Origin: Alienimonas chondri
GTDB lineage: Bacteria; Planctomycetota; Planctomycetia; Planctomycetales; Planctomycetaceae
NCBI RefSeq assembly: GCF_013036045.1
Contig: NZ_WTPX01000008.1
Coordinates: 1-63,933 of the forward strand
Reading direction: 5' to 3'
Length of the DNA: 63,933 nt
Shown piece after piece: positions 45,762-56,263 of this stretch. Below the pieces are notes generated by a model, which did no database searches, was not told the DNA's origin, and saw nothing but the letters and a program-made list of their open reading frames with translations. The position numbers and the translations under genes were made by a program. The first letter of the stretch is position 1. Each line of letters begins with the position of its first letter.

Positions 45762-46031
45762 CTACTTCCGCAGGTTCAAACGGGTCAGCAGTTCCCGATA
45801 AGTCGCCGGCTTGGTCCGCTGCATGTAGCGGAGCAGGCGCCGACGCGTGGAGACCAACGCCAGCAGCCCGCGGCGGCTGGTGTGGTCCTGCTTGTGCTCA
45901 CGGAGGTGCTCCGTGAGGTTGTTGATGCGTTCCGTCAGGACCGCGATTTGCACTTCGCTCGACCCGGTGTCGGTGTCGGTGCGTTGGAAGTCCGAGAGAA
46001 CTTCCTGTTTACGGTCTTTCGTGATCGACAT
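45762..46031 (-). CDS. rpsO: 30S ribosomal protein S15
   Basis: 89-aa protein, the usual length, with [50 protein letters not shown] and [13 protein letters not shown] as hallmark segments (each given in part). It binds 16S rRNA in the central domain and bridges to the large subunit. It is followed by a good terminator and then pnp. In Escherichia coli S15 represses its own mRNA through a 5' pseudoknot; I cannot see that structure here. Confidence 0.98.
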   Translation of the reverse strand: MSITKDRKQEVLSDFQRTDTDTGSSEVQIAVLTERINNLTEHLREHKQDHTSRRGLLALVSTRRRLLRYMQRTKPATYRELLTRLNLRK

Positions 46032-46120
46032 ACGGGCCGGGTGCGGGGCGTCTGCAAGCGTTACGGGAAGCGGGAGATGGTAGCGATGTGAGAACGAACC
46101 GCAACCGAAAGCGCCCTGGT

Positions 46121-46160
46121 GCGGGCAAGCCGTCCTCGCGTCGAAGACGGCTTGCCCCGC
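46121..46160 (-). terminator. Hairpin between the helicase gene and rpsO
   Basis: GCGGGCAAGCCGTC and GACGGCTTGCCCCGC pair over 14 bp with one bulge and an 11-nt loop, 10 bp after the helicase stop. No T-run, so a probable but imperfect terminator. Confidence 0.6.
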
Positions 46161-46169
46161 AAACGCCGA

Positions 46170-47585
46170 TCAGCTTCCGCCGAACAGCGGGCTGGTCACC
46201 TTCTTCACCGGGATGATCGTCGCATCGTGATCCTGCACCGTCTTGCGGATCACCGGGCGGGCGGCCTCGAAGTCCTTCAGCGGGTAGGTCGGCAGCACCT
46301 GGGAGACGCGGATCTCGATCTTCGTCAGCTGATCGCCTTGGTCGCGGCAGACGAAGGTGATCGCACGGCCGTTCGTGTCGCTGCTCATCCGGCCGGTGCG
46401 GCCGATGCGGTGGACGTAGTCGTCCTGGAACTCCGGCACGTCGAAGTTGACGATGTGGCTGATCCCGGAAATGTCGATCCCGCGACCGACGACGTCCGTG
46501 GCGACCAGCATGCGGATCTGGCCTTCGCGGAAGGCTTGGAGGGTCTTCTCCCGCTTCCGCTGCTGAAGATCGCCGTGCATCATCGCGCAGTTCGGCAGCT
46601 TCCGGCTGAACCGCTCGTAGAGCTTCTCCGCGCCGCGTTTGGTGCGGGTGAATACGAGGCACTGTTTCGGCTTCTCCTGCTTCAACACATGCAGCAGGGC
46701 GCCGAACTTGCGGTCCGGATCGACCGTCAGGACGAACTGCTCGATCATCTCCGTCGCGACGAGCGCGTCCTCGGACATGTCGACTTGGGCCGGGTTCTTC
46801 ATGAACTTGGCGGCCAGTTCCTCCACTTCGCCCGGCATCGTCGCGGAGAGCAACAACGTCTGGCGGTCCTTCGGGCACTTCCGCAGGATCTTCTCGATGT
46901 CCGGGCGGAACCCGTCGTCGAGCATGCGGTCCGCTTCGTCCAGCACCGCAAACGCGATATTTTCCAGTCCCAACTGGCCGCGGCCCATCAGGTCCATCAC
47001 CCGGCCCGGCGTGCCGACGACGACCTGGGCGCCGCGTTTGATTGCGTCGACCTGCGGTCCCATCGGACGGCCGCCGACGATCACGACGGTCTTCACGCGA
47101 CCGCCGGAGAGCTTCTTCATCTCTTGGCTGACCTGCTCCGCCAACTCGCGGGTCGGCGCGAGGATCAGGCCCTGAATGACTTTGCGATCGAGGTCCAGCT
47201 TCTCCAGCATCGGCAGCGTGAACGCCGCCGTCTTGCCGGTGCCCGTGCGGGCTTGACCGCTACAATCGCGGCCGGAGAGAGCAATCGGCAGGAACGCCGC
47301 CTGAATCTTGCTGGGACGCTCGAAGCCGATCTCGTCCAGAGTGGCGAGCGTCGCTTTGGACAATCCGAGGTCGGCGAACGTCGGGCCGTCTTCGGCGGCC
47401 TCTTTTTCGTCGTTCGACTGCGTCCGCGTGCGCCTCGGCTTCGAAGGGGCTTTGGCCTTCGCGGAGCGGGACGGCGTGTCGCCGTCCGGGCGACGATCAG
47501 CTCGTGATTGTGAGGCGTTAGTGCGGGAAGAGCTTTTGGCAGTGCGACGGGTCGCGGGCCGTTTGGCCCGGGCAGTGGTGGGCAT
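46170..47585 (-). CDS. DEAD-box RNA helicase
   Basis: 471 aa from ATG 47585; the longer open frame has Pro/Ser-rich non-conserved residues. A basic Lys/Arg/Ser-rich N-terminal extension (about 1-60) precedes the helicase core: Q motif around Gln95 (GFERPSKIQ), Walker A ARTGTGKT (112-119), PTREL, DEAD box VLDEADRML, SATMP, and C-terminal motifs TDVVGRGIDISG and HRIGRTGR. It unwinds RNA duplexes in ribosome assembly or mRNA turnover. Close to pnp and rpsO on the same strand, it could cooperate with PNPase. Subfamily (RhlE/DeaD-like) cannot be fixed. Confidence 0.94.
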   Translation of the reverse strand: MPTTARAKRPATRRTAKSSSRTNASQSRADRRPDGDTPSRSAKAKAPSKPRRTRTQSNDEKEAAEDGPTFADLGLSKATLATLDEIGFERPSKIQAAFLPIALSGRDCSGQARTGTGKTAAFTLPMLEKLDLDRKVIQGLILAPTRELAEQVSQEMKKLSGGRVKTVVIVGGRPMGPQVDAIKRGAQVVVGTPGRVMDLMGRGQLGLENIAFAVLDEADRMLDDGFRPDIEKILRKCPKDRQTLLLSATMPGEVEELAAKFMKNPAQVDMSEDALVATEMIEQFVLTVDPDRKFGALLHVLKQEKPKQCLVFTRTKRGAEKLYERFSRKLPNCAMMHGDLQQRKREKTLQAFREGQIRMLVATDVVGRGIDISGISHIVNFDVPEFQDDYVHRIGRTGRMSSDTNGRAITFVCRDQGDQLTKIEIRVSQVLPTYPLKDFEAARPVIRKTVQDHDATIIPVKKVTSPLFGGS

Positions 47586-47929
47586 GAAGTCCGGTGTGAG
47601 GTGCGACCGGCGGGTGGCTCGCGACTTTTGGTCTGACGAATCTGGGTCTGAGCGACCGCTTCGATCGGAAGGGGGTGCGGGGGGAAAGACGGGCGCCGGG
47701 CTACTCCACCGGCTGCGGGACGAGCCGAAGCTCTGAGGGATGCCCCCCGCGGGGCGCGTCAAGCGTAGGTCCGCCCCCCAACTGCGTCAATCCGCGGTCG
47801 TGCCGAGGTTGCCCTGCGGGCCGCCGTCTACCCCGTCACGGGGTCCGTTACGGGGGCGCTCAGCCGACGGCCGCAACCCCGCGGCGGAGGAGACGGCGGT
47901 TCGTATCGGCCCCGTTCAGGCGCCGTACG
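47586..47929. other. Intergenic region between the helicase and a small membrane-protein gene
   Basis: 344 bp without a supported gene. It is GC-rich with a short palindrome (CCCCGCGGGG, near 47744-47754) and no clear promoter, T-run or long hairpin. The leader of the helicase gene should lie here. Confidence 0.45.
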
Positions 47930-48211
47930 TCACGCGGCCTCTGCTCGATCGGTCGGCATCGAGTCGAGGCGCCGCCCTTCGGCATGGCACTCAAACGTCG
48001 ATTCCAAGGTCGAACGGATCTCCTCGGGACTCCAGCCGCCGGCGAGCATTTCGGCGGTCAGTTCCGCCCCCCGCCGATTTCGGTCGTACGTCACCCAGTA
48101 GCGTCCGACGATCGCCGGCACGGCGATGAGGATCCCGGCGACGACGGTACCGCTGATCGCCAGGAGCGGGATGAGGTCGCGGGAGGGAACGCTCTGCAGG
48201 AATTCGAACAT
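47930..48211 (-). CDS. Small single-helix membrane protein
   Basis: 93-aa protein. A hydrophobic helix (residues about 14-36, LIPLLAISGTVVAGILIAVP) is followed by RYWVTYDRNRRGAELTAEML and a predicted helix SPEEIRSTLESTFE, then a polar tail. This N-terminal-helix plus cytosolic-helix layout is common in small regulators of the phage-shock-protein or liaI type, but I do not recognise a family. It lies 83 bp beyond the ftsH stop on the same strand and may be its operon partner. Confidence 0.7.
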   Translation of the reverse strand: MFEFLQSVPSRDLIPLLAISGTVVAGILIAVPAIVGRYWVTYDRNRRGAELTAEMLAGGWSPEEIRSTLESTFECHAEGRRLDSMPTDRAEAA

Positions 48212-48293
48212 CGAGCCACGGGGATGAAAGTGAAGGCGGATCGATCGTCATTCGCCGTGACGCCGTGGTTCTTAGATCTCCGGGACGATCGCC

Positions 48294-50441
48294 TCAATTT
48301 TGGCCCGTCGTCGATCGTTCCCCCGCGAGGACGCTCTCGCCCGCGAAGTCCTCGCCCGGATCGTCCGCGGACTCTTCATTTGAAGCGTCGTTCATCGTTG
48401 GTTGATCGGAGTTCGGCGTCTCGGTCGCGCGGCCTTCCACGCCGTTGCGCCGGTCTTCCGCCTTAATGCGGGCGGCTTCTGCCGCGTCGTCAGGGTGCAC
48501 CTCCCGCTCGCCCAGCAGGTCGCCCATGTCCTCGCGGCTGATCGATTCGCGTTCGAGCAACAGCTGCGAGATCCGCTCGAGATCTTCGCGGCGCTCCTCC
48601 AGGATGCCCGTCGCCCGATCGGAGGCGTCCAGCAGCACGGCGCGGATCTCCTCGTCGATCAGCCGGGCCGTCTCGTCGCTGAAGTGGCGGCCGGTCTGCA
48701 TCTCCTTGCCGAGGAACGGATGCGTCTCCCCCTGCCGAAACGCGACCGGGCCGACCTTCTCGCTCATCCCCCAGTGGGCGACCATCTTCCGGGCGAGGCT
48801 GGTGCTGCGGTTCAGGTCGTCCTCGGCGCCGGCGCTGTATTCGTCGAAGACCAGCTTCTCCGCGGCCCGACCGCCCATCGCCATCGCGAGGTGGTCCCGC
48901 ATCCGGCGTTCGCCGAAGTGGTGGCGTTCCTCGTCCGGCAGCAACTGGGTCACGCCCAACGCCCGGCCGCGGGGGATGATTGTGACCTTGTGCACCGGAT
49001 CGAGCGTCGGGAGCACCCAGGCGATCAAGGCGTGTCCGGCTTCGTGATAGGCGGTCATGCGTTTCTCGTGGCCGCTCATCACCTCCTCGCGGGTCGCGCC
49101 CATCAGCACGCGATCGCGGGCCTCTTCAAAGTCGTCCATCGTCACCGCGTTCCGCTCCGCGCGAGTGGCGAACAGGGCGGCCTCGTTGACCAGGTTCTTC
49201 AGTTCCGCCCCGCTGAACCCGATGCTCCCCGCGGCGACGTCTTCGAGGTCCACCTCGGCCGCCAGCGGCACCTTCTTCGTGTGCACTTTGAGGATGCCCA
49301 CCCGGCCCGCCTTGTTGGGCTTGTCGACCTGGATGTGCCGATCGAACCGCCCCGGCCGCAGCAGGGCGGGGTCGAGCACGTCCGGCCGGTTCGTCGCGGC
49401 GATCACGATGACGGCCTCGGAAGGACTGAAGCCGTCCATCTCGCCGAGGATCTGGTTGAGCGTCTGCTCGCGCTCGTCGTGGCCGCCGCCGAGGCCGCTG
49501 CCGCGTTCGCGGCCGACGGCGTCGATTTCATCGACGAAGATGATGCAGGGGCTGGTTTCGCGGGCGGTCTTGAACAGATCCCGCACCCGCGACGCCCCCA
49601 CGCCGACGAACATCTGAATGAATTCGGAGCCGTTGATCGAATAGAACGGCACCTTGGCCTCGCCCGCGGTGGCCTTCGCGAGCAGCGTCTTGCCGGTGCC
49701 CGGCGAGCCCATCAGCAGCACGCCTTTGGGGATCTCCGCCCCGAGCCGGGTGAATTTCTCCGGGGCTTTGAGGAACTCCACCACCTCCATCAATTCATTC
49801 TTGGCCTGCTCCATGCCGGCGACGTCGTCGAAGGTGGTGCGCTTCTCGTCGTCGTCGCGGAACTTCTTGGCGCCGCTTTTGATGAACGAACCGATCATCC
49901 CCCCGCCGCCCATCGGGTCGGCGGATCGGCGGAGGATGAGCACCATCACCAGCAGCGCCGCGGCGCCGAAGCCGAGGTACAGCAGGATCTGGGTGCCGAC
50001 GTCCATCGCGGTCGGGTCGGCGTCGAACCGCTTGACCTGGAACTCCTTCAGCGTCGCGGTCGGCTCGCCGACCTGCAGTTCCGACAGCGGCACGACCGTC
50101 GTGAAGGTGTTCTCGAACTCGTCTTTTGGCGTGGGCCGACGCTCCCACTTGCCGGAGACCAGTTCGCCCTCCTGGGTCACCTCCGCGACGTTCCCCTTGC
50201 GGACCTCGTCGAGGAACCGGCTGTAGGCGACCTCTTTGCCGGTGCCGCGACTGCGCTCGAACAGGAACAATCCCAGCACGACCGCCCCGATCACCGCGAA
50301 GATCAGCGGCGCCGAGGACCGGGGCCGGCCGTCGCCGTCGTCGCCGCGGCGGCGGGGGCCGCCGGCCTTTTTCAGCTTGCGAGAGCGACGCGGCGACTCC
50401 TCGGAGTCCGGGATCGGCAGTTTGGGATTCGGGTCGGGCAT
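48294..50441 (-). CDS. ftsH: ATP-dependent zinc metalloprotease FtsH
   Basis: 715 aa from ATG 50441; the open frame upstream is a shadow of the next gene. It is a membrane-anchored AAA+ protease degrading misfolded or regulatory membrane and cytosolic proteins. Two transmembrane helices (about 44-61 and 152-170) enclose a periplasmic region. AAA+ domain with Walker A GSPGTGKT (245-252), Walker B IIFVDEID, and second region of homology [20 protein letters not shown]. The zinc site HEAGH is at 466-470. The basic N-terminal extension ([16 protein letters not shown]) and an acidic tail are longer than in E. coli. Confidence 0.97.
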   Translation of the reverse strand: MPDPNPKLPIPDSEESPRRSRKLKKAGGPRRRGDDGDGRPRSSAPLIFAVIGAVVLGLFLFERSRGTGKEVAYSRFLDEVRKGNVAEVTQEGELVSGKWERRPTPKDEFENTFTTVVPLSELQVGEPTATLKEFQVKRFDADPTAMDVGTQILLYLGFGAAALLVMVLILRRSADPMGGGGMIGSFIKSGAKKFRDDDEKRTTFDDVAGMEQAKNELMEVVEFLKAPEKFTRLGAEIPKGVLLMGSPGTGKTLLAKATAGEAKVPFYSINGSEFIQMFVGVGASRVRDLFKTARETSPCIIFVDEIDAVGRERGSGLGGGHDEREQTLNQILGEMDGFSPSEAVIVIAATNRPDVLDPALLRPGRFDRHIQVDKPNKAGRVGILKVHTKKVPLAAEVDLEDVAAGSIGFSGAELKNLVNEAALFATRAERNAVTMDDFEEARDRVLMGATREEVMSGHEKRMTAYHEAGHALIAWVLPTLDPVHKVTIIPRGRALGVTQLLPDEERHHFGERRMRDHLAMAMGGRAAEKLVFDEYSAGAEDDLNRSTSLARKMVAHWGMSEKVGPVAFRQGETHPFLGKEMQTGRHFSDETARLIDEEIRAVLLDASDRATGILEERREDLERISQLLLERESISREDMGDLLGEREVHPDDAAEAARIKAEDRRNGVEGRATETPNSDQPTMNDASNEESADDPGEDFAGESVLAGERSTTGQN

Positions 50442-50518
50442 GAACCGGCGGACGCGGGGCGGGCCGTAGGGAGGCCTCGATTGCCGAACCGGCGGCCGGA
50501 CGGCGGGAACGCGGAACC

Positions 50519-52123
50519 CTATTGCACGCCGCCGGACCCGGCAACGCGGGCGTCGCTTTCCACGAGATCCCGCAGCGCTTCGATCACACGTTCGACGAGC
50601 GTTTCGATCGGGGCGTCGGTGTCCAGCCGCAGCAGCGCGGAGTGCGGCAGGGCGGCGAACTCGGCTTCCGTCGGCGGCTCGGCCTTCGCCGCTTGCGTCC
50701 GCCGCACGTCGACCGTCGCGTCGCTGGCGTCGGCGCCCTCGGCGGCCCGTCCGGCAATTCGACGCTCGGCGACGGCGTCGTCGACTTCGCACCAGACGAA
50801 CAGCGTGGCGTACTCGTCCGGGTCTTCCGTTCTCGCGATCCGGAGGAACTGCTCCCGCTGGTTCCCCTTGCGGAACGTGGCGTCGACGACGGCGTGAACG
50901 CCGTTCGGAAACGTGTGCCACAAGAGGTTGAGGAGCACGTCGTAGGTCTCCGCGGTTGCCTCCGGCGAGTAGTCGCTCGATCCGTCGTCGCCGGCTGGGA
51001 AGAGCTGTTTTCTGATCACGTCGCTGCGAAGTTGCGTCGCCCCGAGACGCTCCGCCAAGGCGGCGGCGAGCGTCGATTTTCCGGACCCGCTAAGGCCGCC
51101 CACCAGTACCGTCACGTGCATCTCCCGCATGATGGTGAGCCAAGTCAGCGTCGGCTCTATCCATCGTTTCGCTTCCCGTAGCGCATCGGCTCTCTCGCCC
51201 TCGCTGTCTGTGCTAAGCGCCCGGATCGCGGCGATCTTGGCTCGCACCGCCGCGCGATACGACTCGTAGAACGCGAGGAGCACAGAGCAGTGCGGCTCGG
51301 CATTTGGATCACCGCTGCGGTCGCCGTAGCGGTCGAGCAATTCGTAATGCAGACCACCCCATGAACTGTCGGCGTATTGCTCCTCTAACAAGCGCTTGAG
51401 GTCCACGGCGAGGAAGCAGACCTCGTCGGCGACGTCTACGCACCGCAATCGATCCGAGAACGCAATGCCGTCCAAGACTTTCACGCCGTCTGTGGTCAGG
51501 TAGACGTGTTCGCACCGCAGGTCCCCGTGGCCGTCTCGGATCCAGCCGTCTGCCGCACGGGCATCCAGTTCTGGTTCGATCAGCGTCAGGCAGGTCAACT
51601 GCTCCGATCGCAACGCGATCGCCCACAAGTCGACCCCGAAGCGCCGTTCCGCTTCATCCAATACATCCAGGTTCTCGGTCAGGTTCTGCCGGATCACCGC
51701 CGGGTCGCCCCATTGCGGCGTTCGCTCGCTGGCCTCGAATAGCGGCAGGAGGTGGTCGAGCACGGGGTCGAGGTCCGCGGCCGTCGCTTCGCCCCGCTTC
51801 ACCTTCGCTTCGAGCGTGTCGGCCTCGTTGAGGCGGAGCATCTCCAGCACCGGCTCGCCGTCCGACAGTTCTCTCACCCCGCGATAAACGCCGGGGGCAA
51901 AGCGGTCGTTGACGGCGTGTTCCTTTTCCAAAGCGGCCCGGCGCTGTTCGCGGGTGCGGAGATCGACGAAGCCGAAGTCGACCGGCTTGCACTGCTTCAG
52001 CACGACCCCGCCGGCGCCCGGTTCGCCGGAGAGGGCGACCCGGGAGATGTGCGTTTCCTTCAGCTCGGCGGGGGCGCCGCCGAGGTCGGTCGCGAGGACG
52101 AGCAGCGGATCGGTGGATGACAT
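50519..52123 (-). CDS. Bifunctional APH-like and P-loop kinase protein
   Basis: 534 aa from ATG 52123. The N-terminal part (about 1-335) is aminoglycoside phosphotransferase-like, with the catalytic loop [13 protein letters not shown] and VLDGIAF. The C-terminal part (about 340-520) is an AAA_33/gluconate-kinase-like P-loop domain, Walker [11 protein letters not shown]. Proteins with this fusion are widespread and uncharacterised; the P-loop may phosphorylate a small substrate. The start codon directly abuts a 29-bp hairpin, leaving no room for an accessible ribosome binding site. It is 84 bp downstream of the GT2 gene on the same strand. Confidence 0.83.
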   Translation of the reverse strand: MSSTDPLLVLATDLGGAPAELKETHISRVALSGEPGAGGVVLKQCKPVDFGFVDLRTREQRRAALEKEHAVNDRFAPGVYRGVRELSDGEPVLEMLRLNEADTLEAKVKRGEATAADLDPVLDHLLPLFEASERTPQWGDPAVIRQNLTENLDVLDEAERRFGVDLWAIALRSEQLTCLTLIEPELDARAADGWIRDGHGDLRCEHVYLTTDGVKVLDGIAFSDRLRCVDVADEVCFLAVDLKRLLEEQYADSSWGGLHYELLDRYGDRSGDPNAEPHCSVLLAFYESYRAAVRAKIAAIRALSTDSEGERADALREAKRWIEPTLTWLTIMREMHVTVLVGGLSGSGKSTLAAALAERLGATQLRSDVIRKQLFPAGDDGSSDYSPEATAETYDVLLNLLWHTFPNGVHAVVDATFRKGNQREQFLRIARTEDPDEYATLFVWCEVDDAVAERRIAGRAAEGADASDATVDVRRTQAAKAEPPTEAEFAALPHSALLRLDTDAPIETLVERVIEALRDLVESDARVAGSGGVQ

Positions 52124-52199
52124 GGAACCGCGATCGTCAGGGAGCCGGCTCTCTGTGATCGCGACCGTGCAGAGCCGGCTCCCTGACGGTCGCGGTTCC
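52124..52199 (-). repeat. 29-bp hairpin spacer between the GT2 and APH-kinase genes
   Basis: Arms 52124-52152 and 52171-52199 are reverse complements with one mismatch (a G-T type), around an 18-nt loop. It fills almost all of the 84-bp gap. On the minus strand its second arm ends immediately before the ATG of the APH-kinase gene. Confidence 0.88.
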
Positions 52200-52207
52200 G
52201 ATCGTAG

Positions 52208-53068
52208 TCAATCCGCGATCCCGTATCGCACGATGCACCACAGGGCGCTGACGCCGTCCTTCCATCCGATCTTCTTGCCCTCGGCGTAGGTCCGCCCGCT
52301 GTAAGAGATGCTGACCTCGTACACCCGGGCCTTGCGGCGGGCGATCTTGGCGGTCACTTCCGGCTCGAAGCCGAAGCGGTTCGCCTTCAGCGTGGGAACG
52401 ATTTCCTGAATCAATTCGCGGCGGAAGACCTTGTAGCAGGTCTCCATGTCCGTGAGGTTCAGGTCGGTGAACATGTTGCTCAGCAGGGTGAGGAAGCGGT
52501 TCCCCATGCTGTGCCAGAAGTACAGCACCCGGTGCGGGCGATCGCCGAGGAAGCGACTGCCGAAGACCGCGTCCGCCTTGCCGTTGATGATCGGTTCGAG
52601 CAGCGTCGGATACTCCGCGGGGTCGTATTCGAGGTCGGCGTCCTGCACGACGACGCAGTCCCCCGTCGCCTCCGCGAACCCCCGCCGCACCGCGGCGCCC
52701 TTGCCCATGTTGTGCGGCTGGGCAAACGCCCGCACGGTGTTGAACTCGTCCGCCGGGGCGGCGGCGAGTCGTTCCGTCAGCGCCTTGGAGCCGTCCGTCG
52801 AACCGTCGTCGACCAGCAGGATCTCCTTCCGGACCGGCACGTCGCGGACCCGTTGGACGAGCGCCGCGAGCGTCGCTTCTTCGTTGTAGACGGGGATGAC
52901 AACCGACAGCGTGAACCCCTCCGGGATCGCGTAAAATCCCAGTTGCCGACAGGCGGTCTCGCCGAGGGAGTCTTCGAGCCGTTCGTACCAGGACGGGCTG
53001 AACGCGGGTCCGCCGATGTCGGTCGAGCGGCGTCGTGGCGTCGCTACGGTGGCGGTCGGGGCGGGCAT
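52208..53068 (-). CDS. Glycosyltransferase family 2 (dolichyl-phosphate-mannose-synthase-like)
   Basis: 286-aa GT-A enzyme. [20 protein letters not shown] (56-75), [11 protein letters not shown] (84-94) and the metal-binding QDADLEYDP (142-150) match the DPM1/GtrB-like GT2 group. No transmembrane segments are seen at the C-terminus, so it is the soluble, membrane-associating type. It would move a sugar from a nucleotide to a polyprenyl phosphate, which could feed GT-C enzymes such as the polytopic protein at 30.8 kb; that link is speculation. It is divergent from the DUF4432 gene, with 50 bp between starts. Confidence 0.9.
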   Translation of the reverse strand: MPAPTATVATPRRRSTDIGGPAFSPSWYERLEDSLGETACRQLGFYAIPEGFTLSVVIPVYNEEATLAALVQRVRDVPVRKEILLVDDGSTDGSKALTERLAAAPADEFNTVRAFAQPHNMGKGAAVRRGFAEATGDCVVVQDADLEYDPAEYPTLLEPIINGKADAVFGSRFLGDRPHRVLYFWHSMGNRFLTLLSNMFTDLNLTDMETCYKVFRRELIQEIVPTLKANRFGFEPEVTAKIARRKARVYEVSISYSGRTYAEGKKIGWKDGVSALWCIVRYGIAD

Positions 53069-53118
53069 CGGGGGAAGATTAGCGGAAGAACGTACCCCCG
53101 CTCCAATAGGTCTCTTCG

Positions 53119-54291
53119 GTGCCCGAGTCAGACACCTTCCGCCGCCCCGGCGATGGGCCGCCGCCGCCGCACCAAATCGGCGATGAGAAGGCCAAGCTCC
53201 GATGGTCGCAGGTTGAAGATGGCCGCGGCATCGGCTGCGACGCTGTCGATCTCAATACAGACCGGATTTATGCTTGCATTTGTCCGACCCGAGGGATGGG
53301 TTTACTCGTCGGGGGCGGTCGACCCGAAGGACGCCCCGGGGGACGGGTCTTCGGCTGGGACTCACCATCCGGGCCGCAATGCGTGCACCCGTCCCTAGTG
53401 AACCTCGGCGCTCGCAACGGCCTCGGCTGGCTCGACGGCTTCACCGAACTGCTGACCCGCTGCGGGTTGAGCTGGATGGGGCCCCCGGGGAACGACCCGG
53501 ATGGAAATCCGACGGAGAACCCGCTCACGCTGCACGGTCGGATCGCAAACCTGCCGGCTGACAGCTGGAACATGAAACGGGTGGGCGACCGGCTCGTGAT
53601 CAAGGGTTCCGTCAGCGAGCGCACGCTGTTCGGTTCCTCCCTCACGCTGCACGCCCGGTACGAAGCGGAGATCGGCTCGCCGGAACTCCATTTGACGGAC
53701 ACCGTCACCAACGCCGGCGACGTGCCGGCGGAGATGATGCTGCTGTATCACATCAACCAGACGCCGCTGGGATCGCGGATCATCGTGCCCGCGGAGGTGG
53801 TGGCCCCGCGCGATGCGCGGGCGGCGGAGAGCGGCAGCGACTTCGAAGGGCCGGAGAACTGGGCGAAGCTCGGCCCGCCGACGCCGGGGTTCGCGGAGCA
53901 GGCGTACTTCCTCAAACCCCGCCGCGACGCCGACGGTCGCGGCCGGGCGCTGATGCCGGCGGACGACGATTCCGTCGCTTTGGAAGTGCGGTTCGACGTG
54001 GACACGCTGCCGTGGATCGCCCTGTGGAAGCAGTTCGGCGGCAAGCGGGACGGCTATGTGGTGGGGCTGGAACCCTGCACCGCGTTCCCCAATCACCGCA
54101 GTTTCGAGCGGACGCGGGGCCGCGTGGTCGTGCTCCAGCCCGACGAAACGCGGGTGATGAAGCTCACGTTGCGATTCCTCACGGAGCCGGAGGAGGTGCG
54201 GGCCGCGGTCGCGGAGGCCGAGGCGCTCGCCGCCGACCCGCCGACGGTGCATCCGCAGCCGATCCCGGAATACTGCCCGTGTGCCCTGTAA
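53119..54291 (+). CDS. DUF4432 family (aldose 1-epimerase-like) protein
   Basis: 390 aa from GTG 53119. It resembles the galactose-mutarotase superfamily branch DUF4432: [15 protein letters not shown] near the N-terminus, [30 protein letters not shown], and later VEP-like [10 protein letters not shown]. Superfamily members bind a sugar in a beta-sandwich with catalytic Glu and His residues; here His (HGRIAN) and Glu (GLEPCT) are candidates. Substrate unknown. Its TAA stop is the first part of the palindromic stop-codon element (54289-54318). Confidence 0.85.
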   Translation: MPESDTFRRPGDGPPPPHQIGDEKAKLRWSQVEDGRGIGCDAVDLNTDRIYACICPTRGMGLLVGGGRPEGRPGGRVFGWDSPSGPQCVHPSLVNLGARNGLGWLDGFTELLTRCGLSWMGPPGNDPDGNPTENPLTLHGRIANLPADSWNMKRVGDRLVIKGSVSERTLFGSSLTLHARYEAEIGSPELHLTDTVTNAGDVPAEMMLLYHINQTPLGSRIIVPAEVVAPRDARAAESGSDFEGPENWAKLGPPTPGFAEQAYFLKPRRDADGRGRALMPADDDSVALEVRFDVDTLPWIALWKQFGGKRDGYVVGLEPCTAFPNHRSFERTRGRVVVLQPDETRVMKLTLRFLTEPEEVRAAVAEAEALAADPPTVHPQPIPEYCPCAL

Positions 54292-54318
54292 CGCCGAGGC
54301 CCCGCGGAGCCTCGGCGT
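54289..54318. repeat. Stop-codon palindrome, copy 1 (DUF4432 gene)
   Basis: TAACGCCGAGGC at 54289-54300 pairs with GCCTCGGCGT around CCCGCGGA. The same element is perfect at 60104-60135. Both begin exactly at a TAA stop. Confidence 0.8.
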
Positions 54319-54532
54319 GACGATTCCCCGCAAAATCCGTCGATCCGGCCTAGTCGCCTGCGCCTGCGTTCACTAATCTTCTCGACCGCGTCCCGGCCCC
54401 GCCGTGCGCGTTTCCCCGTCCCCTCACTCCAACCCTCCGCGGTTTGCTCCCCGTTTGCGCGTTCGACAGAACGGCGACAGGTGATGCGACCGCCGCCCGG
54501 CGATCGGCCGGGCGACGAAAGCGTTTTCTCTT

Positions 54533-56263
54533 ATGGTCGATCGGAACCTGTTCCGCGAGTTTGACGTCGACGACGACGCGCTCGATGAAGCCCTCGGCGA
54601 AGATTGGGAAATTCCCGACGAGCTGTACGTCAAAGAAGCTGTCGATCCCGAACAGATCGTCACCGGCACCGTCCTCCGCCTGAACGGCGACGAAGTGCTG
54701 GTCGACATCGGTTACAAGTCCGAGGGCGTCTGCCTGATCGACGAGTGGACCGAGGAAGAAGGCCCGCCGAAGCCCGGCGACGAAGTCGAGGTCCTCATGG
54801 AGGATCTGGACGAAGCGTTCGGCATCCTGCTGCTCTCGAAGCGCAAAGCGGACCGCATCCGCGAGTGGGAAGCCGTCACCAACCTGTACGGCGAAGGCGA
54901 CCAGGTCAGCGGGGCGATCCTCCGCAAGATCAAGGGCGGCCTGCTGGTCGATATCGGCGTGCACGTCTTCCTGCCGGCCTCGCAGGTCGACATTCGCCGT
55001 CCGCCCAGCATCGACGCCTGGGTCGGCCGCGACATCGAGTGCATGATCCTGAAAGTCGACGAGAACCGTCGGAACATCGTGGTCTCCCGCCGGAAGCTCA
55101 TCGAAGAGCGCCGGGCGAAGATGAAAGAGGAGCTGCTCGCCCGCATCACCGAGGGCGACATCGTCACCGGCGAAGTGAAGAACATCGCCGACTTCGGCGC
55201 GTTCGTGGACCTGGGCGGGATCGACGGCCTGCTGCACATCACGGATATGTCCTGGGGCCGCATCGGCCACCCGACGGACATGGTCTCGATCAACGACAAG
55301 ATCGAGGTCAAAATCCTGAACATCGACCGCGAGAACGAGAAGATCGCGCTCGGGTTGAAGCAGAAGTTCCCCAGCCCGTGGGACAACATCGACGAGAAGT
55401 ACCCCGTCGGCACCAAGGTCGCCGGCGAGGTGGTGAACGTGATGACCTACGGCGCCTTCGTGAAGCTGGAAGACGGCATCGAGGGTCTGGTTCACATCTC
55501 CGAGATGTCCTGGACCAAGCGGGTCAACCACCCGAACGAACTGGTCCACATCGGCGACGAAGTCGACGTGGTGGTGCTCGGCATCAATCACCAGAAGCAG
55601 GAGATCTCGCTCGGGATGAAGCAGACCCAGGCCAATCCCTGGGACGACATCCTCAAGAAGTACCCCGAAGGGGCGAAGGTTTCCGGCACCGTTCGGAACC
55701 TCACCAACTACGGCGCCTTCGTGGAGCTGGAAGAGGGCATCGACGGCCTGCTGCACGTCTCCGACATGTCGTGGACGCGGAAGCTCACCCACGCCAACGA
55801 GATGCTGCAGAAGGGCGATCGCGTCACCTGCGAAGTGCTCTCCGTGGACGAGGATCGCCGTCGGATCGCGTTGGGGCTGAAGCAGCTCGACGGCGATCCG
55901 TGGAACACCACCATCCCGGAGAAGTACGCTCCGGGTTCGGTCGTCTCCGGCACCGTGGCGAAGGTCACGAACTTCGGCGCCTTCGTCGAACTCGAGCCGG
56001 AGCTGGAAGGCTTGCTGCACGTCTCCGAACTGGAGCGGGCCGGCAAGACCCCGACGGTCGGCGAGGAACTGGACGTCCGCGTGCTGCGGGTCGATTCGGC
56101 GGATCGCAAGATCGGCCTGTCGCTGAAGCTGGACGCCTCCGACGAGGAGTTCGAGCAGCAGGTCCGCGAGGCCGAAGAGCTCAGTACCGAGCAGAAGAAC
56201 GAGAACCTCAAGGGCGGTACGGAGGACGCCGGTCCCCTGTTCGCCCTGCCGGGACAGGACTGA
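54533..56263 (+). CDS. rpsA: 30S ribosomal protein S1
   Basis: 576-aa protein with six S1 (OB-fold) domains at roughly residues 41-105, 122-188, 208-276, 293-361, 378-447 and 465-535. Units 3-6 carry the typical DFGAFV/YGAFV, DGLLHI/EGLVHI and WT or WG elements. S1 recruits structured or weakly Shine-Dalgarno mRNAs to the 30S subunit, relevant here because few genes have clear Shine-Dalgarno sites. ATG 54533 gives MVDRNLFREF. It ends in an acidic tail and is followed by a strong terminator. Confidence 0.96.
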   Translation: MVDRNLFREFDVDDDALDEALGEDWEIPDELYVKEAVDPEQIVTGTVLRLNGDEVLVDIGYKSEGVCLIDEWTEEEGPPKPGDEVEVLMEDLDEAFGILLLSKRKADRIREWEAVTNLYGEGDQVSGAILRKIKGGLLVDIGVHVFLPASQVDIRRPPSIDAWVGRDIECMILKVDENRRNIVVSRRKLIEERRAKMKEELLARITEGDIVTGEVKNIADFGAFVDLGGIDGLLHITDMSWGRIGHPTDMVSINDKIEVKILNIDRENEKIALGLKQKFPSPWDNIDEKYPVGTKVAGEVVNVMTYGAFVKLEDGIEGLVHISEMSWTKRVNHPNELVHIGDEVDVVVLGINHQKQEISLGMKQTQANPWDDILKKYPEGAKVSGTVRNLTNYGAFVELEEGIDGLLHVSDMSWTRKLTHANEMLQKGDRVTCEVLSVDEDRRRIALGLKQLDGDPWNTTIPEKYAPGSVVSGTVAKVTNFGAFVELEPELEGLLHVSELERAGKTPTVGEELDVRVLRVDSADRKIGLSLKLDASDEEFEQQVREAEELSTEQKNENLKGGTEDAGPLFALPGQD

